DNA of 64,000 nt. Source: Zeus faber. Taxonomy: Eukaryota > Chordata > Actinopteri > Zeiformes > Zeidae. Position numbers and translations under genes: made by a program. The stretch covers positions 1,302,001-1,366,000 of the forward strand of contig CAUIJY010000075.1 of the NCBI GenBank assembly GCA_960531495.1, in the 5' to 3' direction. This document shows, in pieces, positions 1 through 10,565 of this stretch. The notes beneath the pieces are model-generated. The model was not told where the DNA came from. It saw nothing but the letters and a program-made list of their open reading frames with translations, and ran no database searches. Each line of letters begins with the position of its first letter. Position 1 is the first letter of the stretch.

Positions 1-1693
1 AGCACATAATTGTTCCTCATATTAATTAAAGTTATATGGTGTACTGCAGCATTCAAAATCATGCACCTACAAAGAGACAATTGTTCGGTGTTTCTCTAAT
101 TCAGCTAGACAGCAAATCGTCCAAAGTTCTGAAAATGATCATAACTCGAAAAATACATTTTATATGGACCTAAAACTGTTTGACAAACAACACTTTAGCA
201 GCACATACTAGTTTATCATTGTATTTAAACTGTCTGACACTGTCACATAGAGTAATGACTGAAGCGTTTAACCGTTCCACCAAATCGACGTTAAAATAAG
301 CTGAAAATGCGTTTTTTCCCACATGTGTAGACTTTGATGAAAATTATCAGAACTCGAAAAATACATTTTATATGGGCCTAAAACTGGTTGACAAACAAGA
401 CATAAGCAGCACATACCAGTTCATCATTGTATTTAAACTGTCTTTGAGAAAGACTTAAGAAGCAAAATAATTGTTCCTCATATTAATTAAAGTTATATGG
501 TGTACTGCAGCATTCTGAATCATTCACCTACAAAGAGACAATGGTTCGGTGTTTCTCTAATTCAGCTCGACAGCAAATCGTCCAAAGTTCTGAAAATGAT
601 CATAACTCCACAAATACATGTTAGATAGGCCTAGAACTCTGTGAGAAACACTTAAGAAGCACATAATAGTTCATCATATTAATTAAATTTCTATGCTGTA
701 CTGCAGTATTCTGAATCATGCGCCTACAAAGAGACAATGGTTCGGTGTTTCTCTAATTCAGCTAGACAGCAAACGGTCCAAAGTTCGGAAAATGATCATA
801 ACTCGAAAAATACATTTTATATGGGCCTAAAACTGGTTGGCAAACAACACATTAGCAGCACATACTAGTTTATCATTGTATTTACACTTTCTGACACTGT
901 CACATAGAGTAATGACTGAAGCGTTCAACCGATTCGCCTTTTCGACGTTTAAATCGGCTGAAAATGCGTTTTTTCTCACGTGTAGACTTTGATGAAAATT
1001 ATCAGAACTCGAAAAATACATTTTATTTGGGCCTAAAACTGGTTGACAAACAAGACTTAGCAGCACATACTAGTTTATAATTGTATTTAAACTGTCTGAC
1101 ACTCACATAGAGTAATGACTGAAGTGTTTAACCGTTCCGCCAAATCGACGTTTAAATCGACTGAAGATGCGTTTTTTCCCACGTGTAGACTTTGATGAAA
1201 ATTATCTGAACTCGAAAAATACATTTTATATGGGCCTAAAACTGGTTGACAAACAAGACTTTAGCAGCACATACTAGTTCATCATTGTATTTAAACTGAC
1301 TGACACTGTCACATAGAGTAATGACTGAAGCGTTTAACCGTTCCGCCAAATCGACGTTTAAATCGACTGAAAATGCGTTTTTTCCCACGTGTAGACATTG
1401 ATGAAAATTATCATAACTCGAAAAATACATTTTATATGGGCCTAAAACTGGTTGACAAACAAGACTTTAGCTGCACATACTAGTTTATCATTGTATTTAA
1501 ACTGTCTTTGAGAAAGACTTAAGAAGCACATAATTGTTCCTCATATTAATTAAAGTTATATGGTGTACTGCAGCATTCAAAATCATGCACCTACAAAGAG
1601 ACAATTGTTCGGTGTTTCTCTAATTCAGCTAGACAGCAAATCGTCCAAAGTTCTGAAAATGATCATAACTCGAAAAATACATTTTATATGGAC

Positions 1694-1899
1694 CTAAAAC
1701 TGTTTGACAAACAACACTTTAGCAGCACATACTAGTTTATCATTGTATTTAAACTGTCTGACACTGTCACATAGAGTAATGACTGAAGCGTTTAACCGTT
1801 CCGCCGAATCGACGTTAAAATCGGCTGAAAATGCGTTTTTTCCCACGTGTAGACTTTGATGAAAATTATCAGAACTCGAAAAATACATTTTATATGGGC
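1694..1899. repeat. Representative type A monomer (206 bp)
   Basis: One clean A unit, followed immediately by another at 1900. It contains the palindrome CACGTG in 'cccacgtgtag'; other A copies have 'cacatgtg' instead. I found no match to the CENP-B box pattern in it. Confidence 0.85.
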
Positions 1900-2187
1900 C
1901 TAAAACTGTTTGACAAACAACACTTTAGCAGCACATACTAGTTGATCATTGTATTTAAACTGTCTGACACTGTCACATAGAGTAATGACTGAAGCGTTTA
2001 ACCGTTCCACCAAATCGACGTTTAAATCGACTGAAAATGCGTTTTTTCCCACGTGTAGACTTTGATGAAAATTATCTGAACTCGAAAAATACATTTTATA
2101 TGGGCCTAAAACTGGTTGACAAACAAGACTTTAGCTGCACATACTAGTTTATCATTGTATTTAAACTGTCTTTGAGAAAGACTTAAG

Positions 2188-2580
2188 AAGCAAAATAATT
2201 GTTCCTCATATTAATTAAAGTTATATGGTGTACTGCAGCATTCTGAATCATTCACCTACAAAGAGACAATGGTTCGGTGTTTCTCTAATTCAGCTCGACA
2301 GCAAATCGTCCAAAGTTCTGAATATGATCATAACTCAACAAATACATGTTAGATGGGCCTAGAACTCTGTGAGAAACACTTAAGAAGCACATAATAGTTC
2401 ATCATATTAATTAAATTTCTATGCTGTACTGCAGTATACTGAATCATGCACCTACAAAGAAACAATTGTTCGGTGTTTCTCTAATTCAGCTAGACAGCAA
2501 ATCGTCCAAAGTTCTGAATATGATCATAACTCCACAAATACATGTTAGATGGGCCTAGAACTCTGTGAGAAACACTTAAG
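2188..2580. repeat. Two tandem type B monomers (about 196 bp each)
   Basis: B units start at 2188, 2385 and 2581, so here B is repeated on its own rather than alternating with A. These copies carry 'aatacatgttaga' in place of 'aatacattttata', which marks a B subfamily also seen near 600-660. Confidence 0.8.
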
Positions 2581-4998
2581 AAGCACATAATAGTTCATCA
2601 TATTAATTAAATTTCAATGCTTTACTGCAGCATTCTGAATCATTCACCTACAAAGAGACAATGGTTCGGTGTTTCTCTAATTCAGCTCGACAGCAAATCG
2701 TCCAAAGTTCTGAAAATGATCATAACTCGAAAAATACATTTTATAAGGGCCTAAAACTGGCTGACAAACAAGACTTTAGTAGCACATACTAGTTTATCAT
2801 TGTATTTAAACTGTCTGACACTGTCACAGAGTAATGGCTGAAGCGTTTAACCGATCCGCCTTTTCGACGTTTAAATCGGCTGAAAATGCGTTTTTTCCCA
2901 CATGTGTAGACTTTGATGAAAATTATCATAACTCGAAAAATACATTTTATATGGGCCTAAAACTGGTTGACAAACAACACTTTAGCAGCACATACTAGTT
3001 TATCATTGTATTTAATCTGTCTTTGCGAAAGACTTAAGAAGCACATAATTGTTCCTCATATTAATTAAAGTTATATGGTGTACTGCAGCATTCTAAATCA
3101 TGCACCTACAAAGAGGCAATGGTTCGGTGTTTCTCAAATTCAGCTAGACGGAAAATCGTCCAAATTTCTGAAAATGATCATAACTCGAAAAATACATTTT
3201 ATATGGGCCTAAAACTGGTTGACAAACAACACTTTAGCAGCACATACTAGTTCATCATTGTATTTAAACTGTCCGACACTGTCACATGGAGTAATGACTT
3301 AAGCGTTTAACCGATTCGCCTTTTCGACGTTTAAATCGACTGAAAATGCGTTTTTTCCCACATGTGTAGACTTTGATGAAAATTATCAGAACTCGAAAAA
3401 TACATTTTATATGGGCCTAAAACTGGTTGACAAACAAGACTTTAGCAGCACATACTAGTTTATCATTGTATTTAAACTGTCTTTGAGAAAGACTTAAGAA
3501 GCACATAATAGTTCCTCATATTCATTAAAGTTATATGGTGTACTGCAGCATTCTAAATCATGCGCCTACAAAGAGACAATGGTTCGGTGTTTCTCTAATT
3601 CAGCTAGACAGCAAACGGTCCAAAGTTCGGAAAATGATCATAACTCGAAAAATACATTTTATATGGGCCTAAAACTGGTTGGCAAACAACACATTAGCAG
3701 CACATACTAGTTTATCATTGTATTTACACTTTCTGACACTGTCACATAGAGTAATGACTGAAGCGTTCAACCGATTCGCCTTTTCGACGTTTAAATCGGC
3801 TGAAAATGCGTTTTTTCTCACGTGTAGACTTTGATGAAAATTATCAGAACTCGAAAAATACATTTTATTTGGGCCTAAAACTGGTTGACAAACAAGACTT
3901 TAGCAGCACATACTAGTTTATCATTGTATTTAAACTGTCTTTAGGAAAGACTTAAGAAGCACATAATTGTTCCTCATATTAATTAAAGTTATATGGTGTA
4001 CTGCTGCATTCAAAATCATGCACCTACAAAGAGACAATTGTTCGGTGTTTCTCTAATTCAGCTAGACAGCAAATCGTCCAAAGTTCTGAACATGATCATA
4101 ACTCGAAAAATACATTTTAAATGGGCCTAAAACTGTTTGAAAAACAACACTTTAGCAGCACATACTAGTTTATCATTGTATTTAAACTGTCTGACACTGT
4201 CACATAGTAATGGCTGAAGCGTTTAACCGTTCCGCCAAATCGACGTTTAAATCGGGTGAAAATGCGTTTTTTCCCACATGTGTAGACTTTGATGAAAATG
4301 ATCATAACTCGAGAAATACATTTTATATGGGCCTAAAACTGGTTGACAAACAACACTTTAGCAGCACATACTAGTTTATCATTGTATTTAAACCGTCTTT
4401 GAGAAAGACTTAAGCACATAATTGTTCCTCATATTAATTAAAATGATATGGTGTACTGCAGCATTCTGAATCATTCACCTATAAAGAGACATTGGTTCGG
4501 TGTTTCTCTAATTCAGCAAGGCAGCAAACCGTCCAAAATTCTGAAAATACTCATAACTCGAAAAATACATTTTATATGAGCCTAAAACTCGTTGACAGAC
4601 AACACTTTAGCAGCACATACTAGTTCATCATAGTATTTAAACTGTCTGACACTGTCGCACAGAGTAATGACTGTAGCGTTTAACCGATCCGCCTTTTCGG
4701 CGTTTAAATCGGCTGAAAATGCGTTTTTTCCCACATGTGCAGACGTTGATAAAAATAATCATTAATCGAAAAATAAATGTTAGAAGGACCTACAACTGTT
4801 TGACAAACAACACTTTAGCAGCACATACTAGTTCATCATAGTATTTAAACTGCCTGACACTGTCACACAGAGTAATGACTGTAGCGTTTAACCGATCCGC
4901 CTTTTCGACGTTTAAATGGGCTGAAAATGCGTTTTTTAACTCGACAAATACATGTTTGACCTTTTGTCTGATCCTGCCACACAGAGTAATTCGTGGAG

Positions 4999-6045
4999 AT
5001 TTTATTTTTTATTTATTTATTTTCAACCCATCCTGTCAGCATGCTGGGCATACAACAAAGAGTATTTGCATGCCATTGCATCTAGGACAGAGTTAGTCCG
5101 CAAGTGTAGCTCAAGTTCTCCACCTGCAATGCAACACTTTATTAATTCTTAAATCATCAAGAACTGCTGCAATAATTCTGTCCAGTGGATGACCTGTAGG
5201 ATGACAAGAGCACAGTTTTTGGTCAAAGAGAACCACCACCAACCCCCCTCTTTGGAAAACTATTTATCATGTTTGGGTCTATAAACAACTGATCACTACC
5301 CCAAGAGGGAGAGAATCATGGCCGGTGAGACAATTAAACATAGAACCTGAAAACATTTACACAAAAAAATTAACATTGGACGACAACATGTAATGAAAAA
5401 CAGTTGATTAGGTCCAGGAAAACTGGAATGACAAATGGTCACCTGGCCTCTTCCTGTCATAGTTATGGCAGTAAATGAGGGAGAAAAGGAGAGTAATGCA
5501 ACCAGAAGGCTGCTGGGGTGCATTCAAAGAAGGTGTGGTGGTGTGTGCATGTGTGTGTGTGTGTGTGATAGGACCGCCTGTCTGTCCATCCCGGAAAACC
5601 CCAGTGCTAAATGTGTACTGTTGCCTATTGCAGTCAAAATTGCGGGGTTGGGGATGCAAGTCCTTCAGGCAAGTTGACCCTGAATCACTCACACCCCTCC
5701 TGCCCCGCAGACCCTGGTCTGGTGGAGTGTTGCTTGGAGTAGGATTCGTGTGCGAGTGTATGCATTCTAAGCCAATATGAGTCGGATTAACATTTCGTAA
5801 CGGACGAGAAGCACGCTGGGGCAGGAGCGTGACAGGCAAGATGGCAGCTGCCCGCTGCATCCCCACCTATATAGCTTGCACCCCACCCATCCCGCAAGCC
5901 CTAGGCCTATTGTGTGGTGTATTTGTGAATATACGTTTTGGCACTGGGAGAGATAGGCGAATCGCGACCAGATCGATGCAGGGGCGCGGCGCCCAAACAC
6001 ACAACCACGCCCCACACCAACACAGTGTGGGGCGCACATACAAGC
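4999..6045. other. Non-satellite interval, no gene recognised
   Basis: About 1 kb that is not satellite lies between the decayed array edge and an isolated monomer fragment at 6046. It begins with an AT-rich stretch, has a GT microsatellite near 5540-5568, and becomes GC-richer from about 5680. Several overlapping open frames on both strands (up to about 150 codons) show no recognisable domain, no consistent codon use and no splice structure, so I do not call a gene. Confidence 0.6.
5540..5568. repeat. (GT)n microsatellite
   Basis: GT dinucleotides with one interruption ('gtgtgtgcatgtgtg...'). Confidence 0.9.
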
Positions 6046-6095
6046 TTTTAACCTAACCGCCTTTTCAGCATTTTAAATCGTCTGACAATACGTTA
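6046..6095. repeat. Orphan, diverged fragment of the type A satellite monomer
   Basis: 'taaccgccttttcagcattt' and 'aaatcgtctgacaatacgtt' align in order with the A-monomer segment 'ccgccttttcgacgtttaaatcgactgaaaatgcgtt' split over the same spacing. It lies about 1 kb outside the main array, so the array once reached further or the interval before it was inserted. Confidence 0.65.
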
Positions 6096-7350
6096 TCTTC
6101 TATCTTCTCTCTTCTATCCTCCTTTCCCTCATGAAAATGAGGGAGTGGATGAAGGTAGAGTGTACAGCTCGATCCGGCGTAGTAAGTTGAGTAAGTAAAG
6201 GACGTTTATGAAAATGAAAGATGAAGTTGGTTAAAACCCATCCCCCCATCCCCAATTGTTTAAAACCAATTAGGATTTTTATTGGAAGAAAACAAAGAAA
6301 ATAAAAGGAGTTTATTCCAAAAAATGGGTGGAGCTATGCCCCATAAATTCAGATGTGCCGAGGAGCTAACTTCATTCTGAACCTACAGAAGACCCTGACA
6401 CAAAGTAGGAACACAAGACACCTCTAAATACTTACCTATTAAACGTAACCTTTTATTTTTTTTTTATAATTTACCATACCAACCTTGACATGGCATAATT
6501 GCATGAAGCATTAGTAAATTGGTCATTCAAAATTAATGTTTAGCAAAACTCTTAACATAAATCATTCTAAATTAATGCTTAGCAAAACTCTTTGCCTACC
6601 CACAATCGAGCATAACCCAAATTGAACTCCAATTGGCTATGGGACACACTCCGAGGCTTGATCAACCACGGGAGGGCCTTCCTCAGGCGAGGGTGTCTAG
6701 TGATAATGGTCAAACACCTCATGGTCCTGGGGTCCACTACTGATGATGTGTCCCAAAAATTCAGACCCAATCCTGATACAGAAATACAGTTTCAAAACTG
6801 ATTTAAAAGCCACATTAAAAAAATCAGTTCCAATACAAACACAGAAATACAGTTAAAAACCAACTTAAAAGCCATACTAAAAAATTTAGATGCAACCAAA
6901 ACACGGTTGTTCTGCCTCCCGGTGTGCCCCCCGCGCAGTCAGTATTGCAACATCATAGCATTTGGATGATAGTATAATAATATAATAGTAAAATCAGAAC
7001 AGGCATAAACAGATCAAGGCACACTCAGCCAATCTGATCATGTCCCAGACCCGGATTAACATCTCTTCCATCAGCCTCTTCACTGCCCTTGAGAAAGCAC
7101 AATTTGTGAGATAATTCATGTTATTGTTGTATGTATACAATGTGGGCGCTATGACAACGTATTAACACGTTATCTACATCTGCATAGAGATTGATCGTTT
7201 ATCTGCATATTTCTCTACTGTTCCACAGTTTTACACCGCTTTCATTAACGATACCAAAAGTGCGCTCCTGTCTCTGGGTACTTATTGCAAGAGTGTTAAG
7301 CTCGCTGTATAGCCAAGTACAGCTACATGTGGTGAGGGCTTAAGAGTAAA
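6096..7350. other. Unassigned AT-rich stretch with short direct repeats
   Basis: No gene recognised. Two pairs of imperfect direct repeats stand out: about 32 bp at 6523-6554 and 6562-6594 (core 'ttagcaaaactctt'), and about 60 bp at 6768-6828 and 6829-6886 (core 'acagaaatacagtt'). A T run occurs near 6452-6466. It is most likely an eroded mobile element, but I could not place it in a family. Confidence 0.5.
6768..6886. repeat. Tandem imperfect duplication (about 60 bp unit)
   Basis: Both halves run 'caat..(t/c)acagaaatacagtt...aaaa(c)..a..taaaagcca..(c)taaaaaa' in the same order, differing by scattered substitutions. Confidence 0.6.
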
Positions 7351-7554
7351 AAGATTGGCCTCACCTCAAGGCATTGCTGAGAGCAATGATGTCAGAACAC
7401 CCAGGGCCCACGGAACCCTCAGACCCCTCGGAAGGCTGAGGCTCCACAGAACTCGTGGGCCCAAACAGACAGCCAGGCTTGGAGGAACGGGCAAAAGGCC
7501 TGGACCGCAGTGGCAGTACAACTTTGAGTGCGCAAAGCGGGCTTGGCAACGCAT

Positions 7555-7650
7555 CCAGCAGGTCCTTCAAGTCGGCCAACAAGGCCATTAAGTCGGGCCA
7601 ATAAGACCCTTAAATTAGCCAGCAGGTCTATCAAGTCCAGAAGGTGAAAC
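7555..7650 (-). repeat. Degenerate 21-24 bp repeats with heptad-like minus-strand translation
   Basis: Units centred on 'aagtcggcca', 'aagtcgggcca' and 'aaattagcca' recur every 21-24 bases. Read on the minus strand this gives a leucine-rich pattern (LLANLRV, LLARLNG, LVGRLEG) inside an open frame at 7419-7721. A 21-bp repeat will produce a heptad pattern mechanically, so a real coiled coil is possible but not shown. Confidence 0.4.
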
Positions 7651-8039
7651 GTCAGTGCAATCACAGTGGCATGCGCTAGAGCCGCAGTTGCACGTATGTA
7701 GGCTGTGAGAGAAAAATGCACATGATCAACTATTTGAATGAGGTTTTACATGTTTTATACAGGACAATAGCCTTTTGTATGTTACTTAGTTATAAAACTC
7801 GTTGTCTATGGGTTTTTATGAGTCACTCAGAGTTAATATAAAGAGACAAAAAAATTGTCTGTGTGTGTCTGTGTGTAAAAACTGTCTAAAACATTTCAGT
7901 TGTAGTATTGGAAAAACCAGACCACATTCCATCCTTCACTTAACCTTGTGTGGAGATAAGGATAAGGACAAGAGGGACTTAAAAGAGCGTTGTGTGTTTG
8001 TTTTATGGTACAGTAGGATTGTGTCTGTGACCGAAGTTT

Positions 8040-8305
8040 GACTGTTAAATCACTGTTTGGGGGAACACCCAGGGATATGACTGAGGATCAGAGTTGTAAA
8101 TGACACCTGACACACAACCTCTCTTTGGTATAAAGCCCTCTTCGTCAGTAATAGGGGTAGACTGATCAGAACACTGCTTTGAAGCATGACGGTATCTTTC
8201 TCTTTATTTTGCAGAATAATTATCTTTAATACTCTCAGTTTTGTTTTCCTGTAGCGGGCAGATTAACCTCACCGACCACCTAGGATAATTTATCCAACAA
8301 TCTGG
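8040..8305 (+). mobile_element. Possible solo or truncated LTR with leader
   Basis: A TATAAAG box lies at 8129-8135, followed about 170 bases later by a sequence ending in 'caaca' and then 'tctggcgacgatgatgag'. LTR retroelements commonly have a promoter, an LTR ending in CA and, 0-3 bases on, a primer binding site beginning TGG. The TGGCGACGA start has that form, but I could not assign a tRNA. No matching second LTR and no gag or pol follow: the hAT relic starts at 8510. It could equally be an unrelated promoter-like stretch. Confidence 0.35.
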
Positions 8306-8509
8306 CGACGATGATGAGACTCTCTTCGTGTCCAGGTTGTGTGCCCAGCGGCAGTCAGAGACCGGCCGTAAGATATCCAACAAGGAGTCGTCTGGACAGG
8401 TCCAGCAAAGGCAACACAAGATTCCCGAAAAGTGAAGGTGACGACTCACTGAGATATTGTTCCGATCAGGGAAGATCTGAGTAAGCTTAAAGATTGAATC
8501 AATCTAGAG

Positions 8510-8524
8510 CAGGGGTCGGGAACC
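8510..8524 (+). repeat. 5' terminal inverted repeat of the hAT relic
   Basis: The 15 bases 'caggggtcgggaacc' start with the CAGGGGT common to many vertebrate hAT termini. Confidence 0.65.
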
Positions 8525-8930
8525 TATGGCTCGCGAGCCAATTACGGCTCTTTTGATGACGGTATATGGCTCGCATACAATTTTGAGCTAAAATTTTTCA
8601 TCACAATTAACAAGTAATAAATTATTATTCTGTGTCATTTTAAAGTAAAACAGGTAAGAGAAATTACAACTTGAAAATAAAATTCAAAATATAAATGTGG
8701 CGGACAAAGTAGTCAAGCACCGGCTGCGGACAACATAAAGACTCCATTTACCAAGGCGCCATTTACTCGGCGCCCTGCCCCTACCGGGTCTCTGCTCAGG
8801 CGCAACTTGTGGAAGTCTCTGCCCACAGGTAAGGGCTTAGGGAAGGAGATGGCTGTGGTGCGCCGACATGGCGAAAGTTTTACTGTTCATTTCAACTTGC
8901 GGCACGCAGGCCACAATTATATGTATCACT

Positions 8931-8968
8931 GAGGATCATTATAATAATTGTGGATAATAATGATCCTC
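8931..8968. repeat. Perfect 12-bp inverted repeat (hairpin)
   Basis: 'gaggatcattat' and its exact complement 'ataatgatcctc' are separated by 14 bases, inside the hAT relic. Confidence 0.85.
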
Positions 8969-9134
8969 TTGGGAGCAGGAGGAATGGCGTTCCACTGCTG
9001 GACTGCTTACGAGCCCATGCGCCGATCCCCTCTGTAAGACAGACAAACATTAAGAAAACTCCCTGCCTCGAGTCGGACCAATCAGCTGAACAAAAGTGGA
9101 CAGAAGTCGAAAAAACTTCAATATGTATGTGACA

Positions 9135-9165
9135 AATAATCTCTTGAACTTGAACTTGAACTTGA
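9135..9165. repeat. Short 'gaactt' tandem repeat
   Basis: Four to five copies of 'gaactt' ('ttgaacttgaacttgaact') just before the transposase remnant. Confidence 0.8.
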
Positions 9166-9391
9166 AACTGAAGACCAGCTGATTCTTAAAACTTGGAACG
9201 AGCGTCCCGTCACACAGCACACAATGCAGCGTGTGAGTAATGCCGTATTGACCATGTTTGGCTTTACAAATGCATGTGAGCAGTCTTTCTCGCATCTGAG
9301 AAACATTAAGACCATCCTACGCTTAAGTTTAACTGATGGAAGCCTCAACGCCTGCATTAAGCTTAACCTCACAACGTATGATCCAGACTAG
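9152..9391 (+). pseudogene. hAT transposase C-terminal (dimerisation) fragment
   Basis: In plus-strand frame 2 the translation reads through the hAT C-terminal dimerisation region: 'MFGFTNACEQSFSHLRNIK' (about 9251-9310) followed by 'RLSLTDGSLNACIKL' and 'TTYDPD', ending at a TAG at 9389-9391. Family members show the same order: a hydrophobic block, T-x-x-C-E-x-x-F-S, an I-K-x-x-x-R stretch, then L-T-D/DE-x-L. The N-terminal BED zinc finger and the DDE catalytic core that should precede it are not recognisable, so this is the last fifth or so of a transposase and cannot act as one. An AATAAA lies about 260 bases downstream and may be the old polyadenylation signal. The opposite-strand open frames over this stretch are shadows. 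Confidence 0.75.
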
Positions 9392-10265
9392 AAGGCCATC
9401 AGCAAAACGAAGGAGCACCAGAAGTTGCATTAATGGTAAAAAGTATTTCATTTATTATTGGTTAGCTACAGTATAAGAACAATATTATGAAGAAGAATAA
9501 AGAGAAATGTATTATATAGAGGGCTTTTTTAAGTACTCAGAGATGTGTTGTACATTAAAAATGTATGCCTTACTTATGAAGTAGCCAATTTTGCATTGAT
9601 CAAGAGAATCGTGGTTTTTGTCTGTTTATTTGCTTTATGTTATCCAATAATAAAATCGACATTATTAAATACATGATTATTATAGATTATTCTTGACCCA
9701 TCCTAGCAAAAGCGTTGAATGAATGAATCCTTGGGTGATTGAAATGGTGTTTGAGGCGTGTGACCGCCTGGCCGATGGATCACTCTGGAGCACGTATGGA
9801 TGAGATGAGTTCGGAGACATTTTATCAGTGTCTCGGGGTATGTTTAGCTACATGGCTGATGAAAATCGCGATTAAAAACAAGCAAATGTATAAATGTGAG
9901 ATACAGTAAGCATAGTATGTGTGTTGTACACAACATGTCAAACTAGTTTCCCACAGGAGTCCTTGGTTTAAAAGTAGCGTTATAATCTAAATATCTGGTA
10001 GGATTTCTGGAAAGGATACTGTAAGGCTTTAAATTTATTTGAAAAAAATATAACAAGGCGAGAGAGCTGTAAAGTTAGTTGACAGGCTGAAATGATTATG
10101 GAAGTTGATGTGAAAGACAATGAAAGTGGGAAAGTTAGCAAATGATGCATTTGGGATTCTTTGTTAAGGATGGAAGTTGGAGCAAAGAGAGTTGTAAAAG
10201 TCATTTTAGTAAAATATTGGTTCAGCAGAGGAAGCTAGCTAACTTATGAGTTAACCCGGACTAAC
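9392..10265. other. AT-rich interval, nothing recognised
   Basis: No domain-bearing frame on either strand. The only minus-strand frame of note (9980-10204) is low-complexity and shows no motif. A 'cccgg' / 'ccggg' hairpin with an 8-base loop occurs at 10255-10272, just before the next coding relic. Confidence 0.5.
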
Positions 10266-10271
10266 TTCCGG

Positions 10272-10565
10272 GTGCGCCGTAGTATGGACACACCGGCTCT
10301 GCATTCAACTCTTAGTTTTGTGTTTATTACTATTTGTATTGTTCTTATTTTTGCATGCAGTGCACTGTCGCTATTACAATATGAACGACAAGCACTCCTG
10401 GACGTCTGTTCGACACCTCATACGGACTTTTTCGCAACTTACCGGAGTACGTACTAAGATCTCTTTGTCCTGCCGCCACTGTGTTTACCAATACGCCGAC
10501 GGAGGAGAAAGACAAGAGGAAAACCTGCCGGAATTCTATGCAGATCTCGGAGGAGATACTAAAAA
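10272..10565 (+). pseudogene. Coding relic, probably the 5' end of a retrotransposon ORF
   Basis: Two overlapping plus-strand frames look like parts of one sequence split by a frameshift. The first (from 10284, in the frame of the ATG at 10272) has a hydrophobic leader-like stretch of about 20 residues and then 'LLQYERQALLDV'. The second continues with 'WTSVRHLIRTFSQLTGVRTK' and 'ENLPEFYADLGGD' up to about 10560. The Y-x-R-x-x-L-L-x-(I/V) string resembles the segment before the endonuclease of several fish non-LTR retrotransposons; that is recollection, not a match I could test. No endonuclease or reverse transcriptase follows, because the sequence passes into a dispersed repeat. It could also be an orphan exon of a host gene. 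Confidence 0.35.

Larger units (their letters stand above)
1..4998. repeat. Two-monomer satellite array with higher-order structure
   Basis: The whole stretch is made of two diverged monomers that share a core around 'aactcgaaaaatacatttta'. Type A is about 206 bp (adjacent copies start at 1694 and 1900) and carries 'ccgttccgccaaatcgacg' and 'gcgttttttcccacgtgtag'. Type B is about 196 bp (starts at 2188, 2385 and 2581) and carries 'tggtgtactgcagcattc' and 'gttcggtgtttctctaattc'. From 2581 onward B and A alternate with spacing of 458, 460, 458 and about 454 bp, which is a higher-order unit. Blocks are also copied at longer range: bases from 1 onward recur from 1525, and about 700-1060 recurs at about 3543-3900. 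The right edge decays between 4660 and 4998. The minus-strand 64-codon open frames in A monomers are by-products; 206 is not a multiple of three. Whether the array is centromeric cannot be told from here. Confidence 0.95.
8510..9391 (+). mobile_element. hAT-superfamily DNA transposon relic
   Basis: The left end is a typical hAT terminal sequence, 'caggggtcgggaacc', followed by repeated 'ggctcgcgagcc'/'ggctcgca' words. It is preceded by 'tctagag', which fits the 8-bp nTnnnnAn target duplication of hAT elements. The inside is mostly scrambled, but the end of a transposase survives at 9152-9391. I did not find the matching right inverted repeat before 9700, so the 3' terminus is lost or beyond recognition. 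Inference: an internally deleted, inactive copy. Confidence 0.7.

Noticed and set aside
827..1066. Repeated minus-strand 64-79 codon frames in the first 5 kb (827, 1236, 1694, 1900, 3669)
   Set aside because: They follow the A satellite monomer exactly, and the monomer length is not a multiple of three. They are not genes.
5408..5866. 152-codon minus-strand frame across the GT microsatellite
   Set aside because: It contains an H-T-H-T tract from the microsatellite and no domain; overlapping frames on the other strand are equally open.
7260..7600. Possible tRNA or small RNA gene in the GC-richer stretch
   Set aside because: I could not find A-box and B-box promoter elements with a foldable cloverleaf.
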